Source: an uncultured beta proteobacterium
Lineage (GTDB): Bacteria; Pseudomonadota; Gammaproteobacteria; Burkholderiales; Burkholderiaceae_C
Assembly (NCBI GenBank): GCA_903822435.1
Contig: CAIJPE010000411.1
Location: 62,001-126,000, forward strand
Direction of reading: 5' to 3'
DNA length: 64,000 bases
Part shown: one piece after another, positions 46,429 through 55,607 of the stretch
Layout of the letters: the number at the start of each line of letters is the position of its first letter
How positions within the stretch are numbered: position 1 is the stretch's first letter
Notes under the pieces: generated by a model
What the model was told of the DNA's origin: nothing
Database searches by the model: none
What the model saw: only the letters and a program-made list of their open reading frames with translations
Program-made: the position numbers and the translations under genes

Positions 46429-47288
46429 CGCGGCGCCTCGGTGCCCGCGTCCGCGTCGGTGATGCGGTAGCGGCCCGTGATCATCGAGCGCAGGTGGTTC
46501 CACACCCCGCTGACCAGCACCTCGAAGACATGGATGGCCACGAAGGCCACCAGCAGCCACGCGCAGAAGAAGTGCACGGCCCGGGCCGACTGCCGACCAC
46601 CGAACACCTCCACCCAGCCCGGCAGCAGCGAATTCAGCCACGGCGACATGGCCCAGCCGGCCAGGATGATGAGCGGGATCACGCCGAAGATGACGGCCAG
46701 GTAGGCCAGCTTCTGCAACACGTTGTACTGGCGCGCTGCCTCGCCCCGCGGATGCCGAAAGCGCAGGTGGTCGAGCACGGACCGGCCAATGCCGCGCCAA
46801 TCCTGCCGCGAAGGCGCCAAATCGCGCTGCAAGTGGCGGCTGGCCACGGCGTGGGCCAGATAGACCAGGCCGTTGATCACCAGCAGCCAGGCAAAGAAGA
46901 AATGCCATTGCCGGGCCTCGCCCAGCGAGTAGTAGCCTGGAACGGTCATCCAGCGCGGAAAGGCGCGCTCGACCGGGTCGCCGTCGTCGTCGGTGGCGAC
47001 GCCCAGCACGCCCGTGGTGTCGAACTCGCGGCCGAACACGCGGGTGATGCCCACCGTGCGGCCGTCACTCTCGGTGCGCGAGGTGATGGCCAGGAACGAC
47101 GGCCGGCCGGTGTAGGAAGACCTGCCCCAATCCAGCGAGGGATGGGCGTTGAAGATGGACAGGCCGCTCATCAGGAGCAGCGTCAACGAGACGACGTTGA
47201 TCCAGTGCGTCAGGCGCACCGGCCAGCGGTGGCGCAGGTACAGGTAGCTGGCGCGTGGTTCGGAGGAGGGGGCGGCGGGTGCGGGCAT
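46425..47288 (-). CDS. Cytochrome b/b6-type membrane subunit
   Basis: The 287-residue protein has four to five membrane helices and the heme-ligand His pairs of the Cyt b561/thiosulfate-reductase-subunit family: VRLTHWINVVSLTLLLMSG near the N-terminus, WHFFFAWLLVINGLVYLAHAV, and VHFFCAWLLVAFVAIHVFEVL near the C-terminus. It passes electrons from the quinone pool to the periplasm, here to the overlapping YedY-like enzyme (46425-46428). This replaces the classical MsrQ. It is first in the two-gene operon. Confidence 0.88.
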   Translation of the reverse strand: MPAPAAPSSEPRASYLYLRHRWPVRLTHWINVVSLTLLLMSGLSIFNAHPSLDWGRSSYTGRPSFLAITSRTESDGRTVGITRVFGREFDTTGVLGVATDDDGDPVERAFPRWMTVPGYYSLGEARQWHFFFAWLLVINGLVYLAHAVASRHLQRDLAPSRQDWRGIGRSVLDHLRFRHPRGEAARQYNVLQKLAYLAVIFGVIPLIILAGWAMSPWLNSLLPGWVEVFGGRQSARAVHFFCAWLLVAFVAIHVFEVLVSGVWNHLRSMITGRYRITDADAGTEAPR

Positions 47289-47369
47289 GGCCGACGGCGA
47301 GGAGTGGGCGCGCGCAAGTATGACCTGCGGCGGCGCCCCGGGGAATGCACGGGGACCCGCGCCCCGTGG

Positions 47370-49919
47370 CTACAAGAGCAGCACCACCGACAACGTGACC
47401 TGCACACTGGCACCGAGGGCGCCGGACACCCCCCGTACCGTCACGGGGTAGTTGCCGGGCAGCACCACCGCAAACGGGGCCCGCGAGATGCCGAGCGTCG
47501 TGCCAGAGCCTGAACTCGCCGGGCTGAAGTTCGCCACCAACCCGGCAGGAAGCCCGCTGATGCCGAAGCTGACGGCCCCTGAAAAGCCATTGACCGGCAG
47601 CACGGAAATCCCCGTGGACCCGCCGATCAGCGCGCTGAAAGGCAGGCGTACCGTGGAGGGCGAAGCCGACAGCGAGAAGCTGGCCAGTGGGGCCGCGGTG
47701 ACCAGCAACGCGACCGAGACGGTCGCCGTTGCCGCCACGCCAGCGCCGGTGCCCTGGATGGTCACGGTGTAACTGCCGGGCGCCACCGCGGCCGAAACCG
47801 TGAGGACCAGCGTGGTCGCCGTGGTGCTGCTGGCCGGCGTGAAGGCCGCCGTGACGCCCGCGGGCAGTGCCGTGGTCGCAAAACTCACGGCACCCGAGAA
47901 ACCGTTGATCGGGGTGATGCTGATCGTGCTGCTGACCGCCCGCCCCTGCGCGACGGAGACGCTGGACGCAGATGCCGACAGTTGGAACCCCGGGCTCACG
48001 ACGACGGTGTTGTCGGTGGGCGCATACCAGACCACCGGCCCGGCGGTGTAGCCCGCAGGCGGGGTCGGGGTGGCCGAGTAGTAGACCGAAAACTCCAGCA
48101 GCGCCGTGTTGAGGACGTAGTGTTCGAAGATCGCCGTGGCGTCTGACCGTGCGGCGGCATAGCCGTGGAAGGCCACGGCCTCCAGCACCCAGAAGACGCC
48201 GCCCGTATCCAGCGCGTTGCTGCGGCTGTAGCGGTAGCGCGTGCCGGTGGAACCGGGCGTCGTCGAGCGGTAGCGATAGACCGGCACCGAGCCCGCCACG
48301 GGTTGCGGGAAGGCCCGGAACGCCCAGCCGTCCAGCAGCAGGCCGCTGCCACTCGGGGCGGTGGTGCCGGTGGTGTAGTAGGTGTTGAGCAGGGCGCCCG
48401 AGACCACCTTGCGGAACTGCCGGACGTCGGCCGTCTCGGTCCACGGCTGGCTGAGCTTGTTGACGATGTTCAGCGTGATGCGGCTGATCGGCGTGGCTGG
48501 TTGGCCGTCGAGTTCGGGGCGCAAGCCATAGGCCCAGTCGTTGGAGCCGCTGTTGAACACGGTGCCGGCCGTGCCGCCGTTGCTGAAGACCGCCACCTGT
48601 GAGTAGCCCGATTGCTCGCCCGTGCCACGGGCAGCCAGGGACAAGGCATTCCAGTTGCTGCCATCGGCCTGGGCCAGGATGCGCAGCGTGGCCGGCGTGC
48701 CATCGGCACCCGTGGGGTAGGGCTTCTGGTCGGCGCCCAGCGCGAAGAGCGCCGAATCGCATTCGTAGCCCACGTAGGCCCCGCCGAAGCCCGCGCCTTG
48801 CGCCAAGGAAGTACCGGCAAAGGCCCAGTGCTCGGGGCGCATCACCACCTGGGGTGTGTCGGGCCGGGGAGGCGTCACTTCGACCCAGCTGCAACCGTAC
48901 AGGAAACCCAGGCCCGTGCTGATGTTCTCGGGCCGGGGGGTGGCCAGGTTGATCCAGTTGATGGTCTTCAGCGCCGGGTCCGTCATGGGATCGGCCGCCG
49001 CATCCTTGTAGCAGACCAGCGTGCGGCGCGGCACACCGGCGGCGTTGCTGGCCAGGCGCGCCTGGAACCACATCGTGTTGCCGCCCAGGAAGGCGGCGTT
49101 GCCGCCGCGCGCCACGAACGCGTCCAGCGCGTTGCGCCGCCCGAGCGACCAGTACTCATCGTGCCCGGCCTGCATGTAGAGCTGGTAGGGCGCCAGGATG
49201 GCGGGGTTGGCCTCGATGTCGATGTCGGTGCAGAAGTCGGCCGACAGGTTGTTCTTGGCCAGCCAGCGCACGAGGTACTGCGACCAGGTGTCGAAGAAGC
49301 TGTTGAAGGCTTCGGTGAAGGGCCGATCGAGCGAAACCTGCGACGCCCGCACCCCGCCGCTGGAGTTGAAGTCGTAGATGCTCTTGCCGCCGTAGGCGTT
49401 GTAGGCGTGCACCGTGGTGACGGGGATCATCACCAGTGTCTTCACGCCGGCCGTGGCGGTGGCCGCACGCACCACGAACGGCACGGTGCAGGCATTGGCG
49501 CCGCTGCCGATGTACGCGTAGTACAAGCCGCTGGGCCAGGTGGCGGGAACGGACAGGGTGTAGCTGGGCGCCCACCGGCAGCCCTGGGTGGAGGCATCGG
49601 CCGGCACGGTCTGGTTGCCGATGCTCACTTGCGTGGAGGTGACGTAGGCATCGGGCTGCGCGATGCGCGTGATGGTCAGCGGATAGACCGTCGTGCCCGT
49701 GCCCAAGGCCTGCGGGTCGCGCAGGTAGAACACGATCGAGCCACCCTGTACCACCGAGGGCGAGGCGGTGTAGCCCTCCAGGCTCGTGCCCGCGGCGTGG
49801 CTCTCCTTCAGCAGCACGAAAGGGCTGCTGGCAGCCGCCGTGGATTGCATGAATTGCCGCCGGCTCAACGGCAGCCGGGTCTTCGAGCGGGTAGCCGCAT
49901 GGGGGGGGACGCGTGGCAT
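47370..49919 (-). CDS. Tat-exported N,N-dimethylformamidase-like protein with Ig-like repeats
   Basis: An 849-residue protein with a Tat signal (LSRRQFMQST) and a large catalytic-like region resembling the large subunit of N,N-dimethylformamidase (DUF6605): QAGHDEYWS, ALDAFVARGGNAAFLGGN, VGYECD and NDWAYGL. Two tandem Ig-like domains follow at the C-terminus, each with the NGFSGAVSF and LPAG pattern (about 680-765 and 765-849). No small subunit gene is near, so the substrate may differ from DMF. ATG 49919 is preferred; a TTG at 49955 would lengthen the N-terminus. Confidence 0.8.
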   Translation of the reverse strand: MPRVPPHAATRSKTRLPLSRRQFMQSTAAASSPFVLLKESHAAGTSLEGYTASPSVVQGGSIVFYLRDPQALGTGTTVYPLTITRIAQPDAYVTSTQVSIGNQTVPADASTQGCRWAPSYTLSVPATWPSGLYYAYIGSGANACTVPFVVRAATATAGVKTLVMIPVTTVHAYNAYGGKSIYDFNSSGGVRASQVSLDRPFTEAFNSFFDTWSQYLVRWLAKNNLSADFCTDIDIEANPAILAPYQLYMQAGHDEYWSLGRRNALDAFVARGGNAAFLGGNTMWFQARLASNAAGVPRRTLVCYKDAAADPMTDPALKTINWINLATPRPENISTGLGFLYGCSWVEVTPPRPDTPQVVMRPEHWAFAGTSLAQGAGFGGAYVGYECDSALFALGADQKPYPTGADGTPATLRILAQADGSNWNALSLAARGTGEQSGYSQVAVFSNGGTAGTVFNSGSNDWAYGLRPELDGQPATPISRITLNIVNKLSQPWTETADVRQFRKVVSGALLNTYYTTGTTAPSGSGLLLDGWAFRAFPQPVAGSVPVYRYRSTTPGSTGTRYRYSRSNALDTGGVFWVLEAVAFHGYAAARSDATAIFEHYVLNTALLEFSVYYSATPTPPAGYTAGPVVWYAPTDNTVVVSPGFQLSASASSVSVAQGRAVSSTISITPINGFSGAVSFATTALPAGVTAAFTPASSTTATTLVLTVSAAVAPGSYTVTIQGTGAGVAATATVSVALLVTAAPLASFSLSASPSTVRLPFSALIGGSTGISVLPVNGFSGAVSFGISGLPAGLVANFSPASSGSGTTLGISRAPFAVVLPGNYPVTVRGVSGALGASVQVTLSVVLLL

Positions 49920-50057
49920 GACGGAGTGGCCGAAGGCCGTGGATGGGGGATGCAATCGAATGTAAGGGCCGTACCAGTGCGGCCGCCGACCGGCCCCCTC
50001 AGCCGCGGGGGCGTCGATCTTGGGATTGATCGAACGGGCGAAGTGACGTATGCAGCT

Positions 50058-51920
50058 TCAGGGCTGGAGACGCCGCTTCATCTCCACGATCACCGGCGCG
50101 AACAGCGCCTGCCAGCTTCGGACGATGGCCTCGGCCTCGGCCGGCTCGATGGCCGTGGCGCTCTGGGCCTCGGCGGCCCATGCTTCGCGCAGGGTGGCTA
50201 CGAAGGCGTCGGTGAAGGCCTGGAAGTGCGACTCCAGGATGCCGCGGTGGTCATGCACCGGCATCAGGCTGTCGATGGACGAAGGGGCGTTGCCCACCCG
50301 GTAATTCAGCACCGCCTTCAGCGAGTCCACGAGCTTGCGCAGGTGGGCGACGTCCATCGCCAGCGCATCGGCCATGGCGCCAGGATGGCGCTGCTGCGCC
50401 GCCCGCTCGAAGATCGCCCGCACGCCGTCGTCGGCCTCGAAGAAGTGCCGATAAAAGCGCCCGGAAAACTCCAGGCCGAGGTCGGCACGGCCGACGGGCT
50501 CGATCCAGCGGCGAAAGGCGTACTTGGCCAGCGCACGGTGCGGTTCCTCGAGCGCCGCCCACTGCGCCACGACCGCATCCATGCTTTCGAAGCGGTCGTC
50601 CGGGTCGGGCTGAAGCAGCGTGCACACCAACAGGCGCAGTTGCTCGTGGCGGGTCCACCGTGCCGGGCTTTGCTGCACCCGGGCCAGCAACTCCTGGGGG
50701 CTGGGTGGCGCGGCGCCCGGGCGCGTGACGAACAGGCGCTCGAGTTCGAGCAGTTCCACCGCCAGCATGCCCAGGAAGTACTGGTCCGCACGATGGTCAA
50801 CCTGGCGCTGCGAAAGCTTCTCGGGGGCCAGGTAGGTGCCGCTCTTGGGATGGACGATCCGCTGGAAAGTGTCGGCATCGAAGAAGTGCCACAGGAAGTT
50901 GGTCACCCCCACCAGCGAGATTTGCGGCAGTCCGGTGCGGCGGTCGTAGTAGACGTTGCCCGGCAGCAGCGGGCCCATCAGGTGGCTGTAGCCCTCGGGG
51001 CCGACGGCGCGCGAGTGGATTTCGGGCAGCTTGTGCAGCGCGGCGAGCGCCTCGGCCAGACTCTGCAGGATCTTGCCCACCACTTCGGGCTGCAGGGTGC
51101 GCTCGGCCGGCGGTCGGTCAACGTCGGCATCCATCAGGTCGGCTAGCGTGCTGCGCGCCGCCAGCTCGCTGATGATGACGATGCGAGCCTCGAAATCGGT
51201 ACCCACCTCGAAGACCTTGTCGACCTTCACCACGGCCGGGTGCCACACCGTCTGCCGGGCCTGACTCACCTGCAGGAACAGCTCGCGCAGGCGGTGCAGC
51301 GGGGTGTTGGTGAGCACCTTGATGACCACCTCGTCGCCGCCCTCGTCCAGGCCGCGGCAGACGATGGAGAAGTCGCCGCGCTTGAGCGTGGCGCGTGGCC
51401 GGTAATCGACGCCCTCGGGGTGGCGCGCCAGAAGCTCGCGCACCATGGCCAGCTCGCGGTCCTCGCCCTGGGTGATCTGGAGCATGGCTTCGGTGATGCG
51501 ACGGCACACCTGCAGCACGGCGGCATCACGGGCGGGGCCGGCGGGGATGTCCTCCAGCGCGGTGGTGGCGGGCTCCTGCACGGCCTGCAGTTCCGCCAGT
51601 TCGCTCCAGTTCCAGCCACAGGGCTGCAGCTGCACCCATTGCACGCTCACCACGCGGCCGCTTTTCAGCGCAGCCAGCAGCGCCTTGAGTTCGCGCCGGC
51701 ACCAGGGCGAGACCAGGTACTCGGGGCTGGCCAGCACCAGGCCGGCACTGGCCTGCTTGAGCTGGCCCATCAGCACGTCTTCCCAGGTGGAGCCGGCGGG
51801 GATGTCTTCGTCGGTCCAGACCCGGCAGCGGTCCATCAGCGTGCCGCGCAGGTGCTTTTGCAGGACCTGCATCCAGGCCTGGTCTGCGTGCGAGTAGCTG
51901 ATGAAGAGCGAGCTGCCCAT
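50058..51920 (-). CDS. TIR-pseudokinase-globin fusion protein
   Basis: A 620-residue soluble protein. TIR domain at 1-150 (LFISYSHADQAW; RVWTDEDIPAGSTWEDVL; SPEYLVSPWCRREL). Protein-kinase fold at about 170-470: Lys201 in VIK, an APE (365-367) and an alpha-F Asp379 are kept, but the HRD catalytic loop is replaced by IHSRAVGPEG and DFG by LVGVT, so it should not phosphorylate. A globin fold fills 483-620: FYRHFFEADDGVRAIF, then VHDHRGILESHFQAF with His556 as the likely proximal heme ligand (H, then Gly at +4 and HF at +9/+10). Function unknown; a heme/gas or redox input to a TIR output is inferred. Confidence 0.85.
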   Translation of the reverse strand: MGSSLFISYSHADQAWMQVLQKHLRGTLMDRCRVWTDEDIPAGSTWEDVLMGQLKQASAGLVLASPEYLVSPWCRRELKALLAALKSGRVVSVQWVQLQPCGWNWSELAELQAVQEPATTALEDIPAGPARDAAVLQVCRRITEAMLQITQGEDRELAMVRELLARHPEGVDYRPRATLKRGDFSIVCRGLDEGGDEVVIKVLTNTPLHRLRELFLQVSQARQTVWHPAVVKVDKVFEVGTDFEARIVIISELAARSTLADLMDADVDRPPAERTLQPEVVGKILQSLAEALAALHKLPEIHSRAVGPEGYSHLMGPLLPGNVYYDRRTGLPQISLVGVTNFLWHFFDADTFQRIVHPKSGTYLAPEKLSQRQVDHRADQYFLGMLAVELLELERLFVTRPGAAPPSPQELLARVQQSPARWTRHEQLRLLVCTLLQPDPDDRFESMDAVVAQWAALEEPHRALAKYAFRRWIEPVGRADLGLEFSGRFYRHFFEADDGVRAIFERAAQQRHPGAMADALAMDVAHLRKLVDSLKAVLNYRVGNAPSSIDSLMPVHDHRGILESHFQAFTDAFVATLREAWAAEAQSATAIEPAEAEAIVRSWQALFAPVIVEMKRRLQP

Positions 51921-52045
51921 GGCCGCATGATTGTGACCACGCCCGGCCCGTCTGCCGCTTGGCACGGACCCCTAGGGTTTGGGGGCCACGCCGCGAGTCG
52001 CGGTATGGTCGGGGCTGGCCAGGCACCGACCCGCGCAAGACCCGC

Positions 52046-52528
52046 ATGGAACGCTTCACCATCTCGCTGGACGACAAGCTCGCCCACGAATTCGACCACT
52101 GGATCGCGGCCCGCGGCTACGCCAACCGTTCCGAGGCGGTGCGCGACCTGTTCCGCGCCGAACTCGAACGCACGCGGCAGGCCACCCGGCAGTCGGTCTA
52201 CTGCATCGCCTGCCTGTCCTACGTGTACAACCACCACGAACGCGACCTGGCCGAGCGCCTGACCGGACTGCAGCACGCCCACCATGAACTCACGATCTCC
52301 AGCATGCACGCCCACCTGGACCACGACCACTGCCTGGAGACGGTGATCCTCAAGGGCGACACCGCCGCGGTGCAGCGCTTTGCCGACGCGGTATGCGCCG
52401 AGCGGGGAGTGCACCACGGCAAGGTCAACCTGATCAGCGTGGACGTTCAAGGGCCGGGCGGCGCGCCTGGGCACGTGGCAGACCACGCCGCAGGCCACAC
52501 CCACCTCCATCTGAAGCCCGCCAGCTGA
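52046..52528 (+). CDS. nikR: Nickel-responsive regulator NikR
   Basis: The 160-residue protein has an N-terminal ribbon-helix-helix (MERFTISLDDKLAHEFD; GYANRSEAVRDLFR) and a C-terminal ACT-like nickel domain. Nickel ligands match E. coli NikR: His77, His88, His90 and Cys96 (MHAHLDHDHCLE region). The C-terminus is long and His-rich (HVADHAAGHTHLHL), which may bind extra metal. The ATG at 52046 fits the conserved start. The next gene encodes a TonB receptor behind a palindromic promoter site, the likely target. Confidence 0.93.
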   Translation: MERFTISLDDKLAHEFDHWIAARGYANRSEAVRDLFRAELERTRQATRQSVYCIACLSYVYNHHERDLAERLTGLQHAHHELTISSMHAHLDHDHCLETVILKGDTAAVQRFADAVCAERGVHHGKVNLISVDVQGPGGAPGHVADHAAGHTHLHLKPAS

Positions 52529-52564
52529 GCGACAGGGACCACTGCATCCGGCCCCTTGTCATCT

Positions 52565-52597
52565 GCGTATAAGAAGAAACTGTAATACTTCTTACGC
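52565..52597. promoter_or_regulatory. Inverted repeat in front of the TonB receptor, likely NikR operator
   Basis: GCGTATAAGAAG (52565-52576) and CTTCTTACGC (52588-52597) are inverted arms (AAGAAG/CTTCTT and GCGTA/TACGC, with two unmatched bases on the left) separated by 11 bases. The site lies 34 bases before the receptor start, in an AT-rich promoter segment, and directly downstream of nikR. It resembles NikR half-sites such as GTAT...; the spacing differs from E. coli (N16), so a species-specific site is assumed. Confidence 0.6.
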
Positions 52598-52630
52598 GGC
52601 GGTGTTTTCCGCCAACCGACCCTGTTCACG

Positions 52631-54745
52631 ATGCGTACCCCTCTCGTGTTCCACCCTCTCCAAGCGGCCACCGCAGGCCTGATGCTCGCGCTGGCGTGGC
52701 TGGCCCCATCCAGCAACGCCAGCGCGCAGCAGGCCGAGCCCTCAAAGCCGCTGGAAGTGCTGGCTGCCGCAGCCCCCGTCAGCATCACCGTGCAGGGCCA
52801 CTACGACAACGCCATCGGCACCACCGATGCCGCCAGCGGGGGCACCGTCACGTCCAAACTCATCGAGAGCCGCCCCACCCTGCGCCCGGCCGAGGTGCTG
52901 GAATTCGTGCCCGGCGTCATCGTCACGCAGCACAGCGGCGACGGCAAGGCCAACCAGTACTTCCTGCGCGGCTTCAACCTGGACCACGGCACCGATTTCG
53001 CCACCTTCGTCGATGGCATGCCCGTGAACATGCCCACCCATGCCCACGGGCACGGCTACAGCGACCTGAACTGGCTGATTCCCGAGCTGGTGGACCGCAT
53101 CGGCTACAAGAAGGGGCCCTACTACGCTGACGAGGGCGACTTTTCCTCGGCCGGCGCGGCCCGCATCCGCCTGTTCGACCAGCTGCCCCACGGCTCGGCC
53201 TCGATCACGCTGGGTCAGGATCGCTATGCCCGTGCACTGGTGACTGACGGGGTCGCCGTGGCAGCGGGCCAGGTGCTCTATGCCCTGGAAGCGGCCCACA
53301 ACGATGGGCCGTGGCAGAGCCCCGAGAAATTCCACCGCCTCAACGGGGTGTTGCGCTTCAGCACGGGCGATGCCGCCAACCACCAGTCGCTCACGGCCAT
53401 GGCCTATGCGGCCACCTGGAATTCGACCGACCAAGTGCCGCAGCGGGCCATCGACAACGGTTTGATCGGCCGCTTCGGTGCCATCGATCCAACCGATGGC
53501 GGCGACACGGCCCGATACAGCCTGTCCTACAACCTGGAGCGCAGCTCCGAAGCTGGCGTGCTGAAGGTCAACGCCTATGCCATCCAGTCGCGCCTGGCGC
53601 TGACTTCCAACTTCACTTACTTCCTGAACGACCCGGTCAACGGCGACCAGTTTCAGCAGGCCGAACACCGAAGGGTCTTCGGCGGCAACGTCAGCCGCAG
53701 CTTCTCGGGCACCCTGTTGGGCCGCGAGAGCACGAACACGATCGGCTTTCAGCTCCGGCATGACCGCCTGGACCCGGTGGGGCTGTACGCCGCCGTCGGT
53801 GGTCAACGCACAGGCACCACCCAAGAGAGCACTGTCCGCCAGACCAGCGCGGCCCTGTACGCCGAGAACGCGACCCAGTGGCTGCCCAAGTTGCGCAGCG
53901 TGGCCGGCCTGCGTGCCGACCGCTTCGACTTCGACGTGCGCAGTTCCATCGCCGCCAACAGCGGCAAGGCCCACGCGAGCCTGGTGAGCCCGAAGCTGTC
54001 GCTCATCTTCGGGCCATGGTCGAAGACGGAGTACTTCATCAATGCGGGCGAGGGCTATCACAGCAACGACGCGCGGGGCGCCACGGCCACGGTGGCGCCG
54101 AAGGAAGGCACGCCCATCGACCCCGTCAAGCCGCTGGTGCGCTCTCGCGGGGGTGAACTTGGCATCCGCACCGAGGCGGTTGCGGGCCTGCAGAGTTCGT
54201 TGGCCCTGTGGCAGCTCGAACTCGACTCGGAACTGGTGTTCTCTGGCGATGCCGGCGACACCCAGCCGAGCCGGGCCAGCAAGCGCACTGGCATCGAGTG
54301 GAACAACCACTACATCGCAAGCTCGTGGCTGCTGCTGGACGCGGACGTGGCGGTCTCCCGGGCGCGCTACACCGAGTACGACCCTGCGGGCGCCTACATC
54401 CCTGGGTCCATCGACACCGTGGTGGCCCTGGGTGCGACGGTGACCGAACTCGGGCCCTGGTTCGGCCAGTTCCAGATGCGCTACTTCGGCCCGCGGCCAC
54501 TGATCGAGGACAACTCGCAACGGTCCAAGGCCACCACGCTGGCTTATCTTCGGCTGGGCTACAAGTTGACGCCCACGGTGAAGGTGGCCTTGGACGTCTT
54601 CAACCTGTTCGACCGGCAGGCCAGCGACATCGACTACTACTATGCATCCCGCCTTGCGGGTGAGCCTGCCGACGGCGTGAACGACATCCACCTGCACCCC
54701 GTGGAGCCGCGCCGCTTGCGGCTGACGCTGACGGCCTCGTTCTAA
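52631..54745 (+). CDS. TonB-dependent outer-membrane receptor, probable nickel importer
   Basis: The 704-residue protein has a signal peptide (TAGLMLALAWLAPSSNASAQQ), a plug with FVPGVIVTQHSGDGKANQYF, LRGFNLDHGTDFA and GMPVNMPTHAHGHGYSDLNW, then a 22-strand barrel ending in aromatic LTLTASF. The His-rich HAHGHGY in the plug is typical of metal-type receptors. No TonB box is clear. Adjacent nikR and the inverted repeat imply nickel-repressed uptake of Ni or a Ni complex. It is a single gene followed by the SDR gene. Confidence 0.85.
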   Translation: MRTPLVFHPLQAATAGLMLALAWLAPSSNASAQQAEPSKPLEVLAAAAPVSITVQGHYDNAIGTTDAASGGTVTSKLIESRPTLRPAEVLEFVPGVIVTQHSGDGKANQYFLRGFNLDHGTDFATFVDGMPVNMPTHAHGHGYSDLNWLIPELVDRIGYKKGPYYADEGDFSSAGAARIRLFDQLPHGSASITLGQDRYARALVTDGVAVAAGQVLYALEAAHNDGPWQSPEKFHRLNGVLRFSTGDAANHQSLTAMAYAATWNSTDQVPQRAIDNGLIGRFGAIDPTDGGDTARYSLSYNLERSSEAGVLKVNAYAIQSRLALTSNFTYFLNDPVNGDQFQQAEHRRVFGGNVSRSFSGTLLGRESTNTIGFQLRHDRLDPVGLYAAVGGQRTGTTQESTVRQTSAALYAENATQWLPKLRSVAGLRADRFDFDVRSSIAANSGKAHASLVSPKLSLIFGPWSKTEYFINAGEGYHSNDARGATATVAPKEGTPIDPVKPLVRSRGGELGIRTEAVAGLQSSLALWQLELDSELVFSGDAGDTQPSRASKRTGIEWNNHYIASSWLLLDADVAVSRARYTEYDPAGAYIPGSIDTVVALGATVTELGPWFGQFQMRYFGPRPLIEDNSQRSKATTLAYLRLGYKLTPTVKVALDVFNLFDRQASDIDYYYASRLAGEPADGVNDIHLHPVEPRRLRLTLTASF

Positions 54746-54806
54746 CCCCGATCGCCTTTGCACCCGGGCGACGCGAGAATGCCGCGATACCCCTTCAGGA
54801 GCATCC

Positions 54807-55583
54807 ATGTCCCTCTTCGACATGACCGGCAAGGTCGTCGTGATCACCGGTTCATCCCGCGGCATCGGCCTTGCCATCGCCCAGGAGATGGCCGTGCACG
54901 GTGCCAAGGTGGTGGTCTCCAGCCGCAAGCAGGACGCCTGCGATGCCGTCACGGCTGCGCTGAACGCCGCGCACGGCCCGGGCACCGCCTTGTCGGTGCC
55001 GGCCAACATCTCGTCCAAGGACAGCTTGCGCAACCTGGTGGATACCACGCGGGCCCACTTCGGCCGCATCGACGCGCTGGTGTGCAACGCGGCCTCCAAT
55101 CCGTACTACGGCCCGCTGGCGGGCATCAGCGACGAGGCCTTTCGCAAGATCCTGGACAACAACATCATCGCGAACCATTGGCTGATCGGCATGGTGGCGC
55201 CCGAGATGCTGGAACGCGGGGAAGGCTCGATCACCATCATCTCGTCCATCGGCGGCCTGAAGGGCTCGACCGTGATCGGTGCCTACTGCATCAGCAAGGC
55301 CGCCGACATGGAACTGGCGCGCAGCCTGGCCGATGAATTCGGGCCACGCGGCGTGCGCGTGAACTGCATCGCCCCAGGCCTGATCCGCACCGACTTTGCC
55401 CGGGCCTTGTGGGAGAACCCCGAGACCCTGAAGCGGTCGACTGCCGTGGCCTCGCTCAAGCGCATCGGCGAGCCGCACGAGATTGCCGGTGCGGCGGTAT
55501 TCCTGGCCTCGCGGGCGGGTGCCTTCACCACCGGGCAGACGCTGGTGATCGACGGCGGGGCCACCATCAGCGGAGGGGCCTGA
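54807..55583 (+). CDS. Short-chain dehydrogenase/reductase
   Basis: The 258-residue Rossmann enzyme has TGSSRGIG (NAD(P) binding), VCNAAS (NAG-type), an active-site Ser in SSIGGLKG, YCISKAA (Tyr/Lys) and RVNCIAPGLIRTDFA. The C-terminal GQTLVIDGGATISGG is classical for the FabG-like group. The substrate is unknown. The ATG has AGGAG just upstream. It runs after the TonB receptor with a 61-base gap and convergent with a diguanylate cyclase, so it could be a separate unit. Confidence 0.9.
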   Translation: MSLFDMTGKVVVITGSSRGIGLAIAQEMAVHGAKVVVSSRKQDACDAVTAALNAAHGPGTALSVPANISSKDSLRNLVDTTRAHFGRIDALVCNAASNPYYGPLAGISDEAFRKILDNNIIANHWLIGMVAPEMLERGEGSITIISSIGGLKGSTVIGAYCISKAADMELARSLADEFGPRGVRVNCIAPGLIRTDFARALWENPETLKRSTAVASLKRIGEPHEIAGAAVFLASRAGAFTTGQTLVIDGGATISGGA

Positions 55584-55607
55584 GAGCCCCACCCCGCCCC
55601 GGCTGTC

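Noticed and set aside
50228-50810. Active Ser/Thr kinase reading of the central domain in the second TIR protein
   Set aside because: The HRD and DFG motifs are missing, so a pseudokinase is the better reading.
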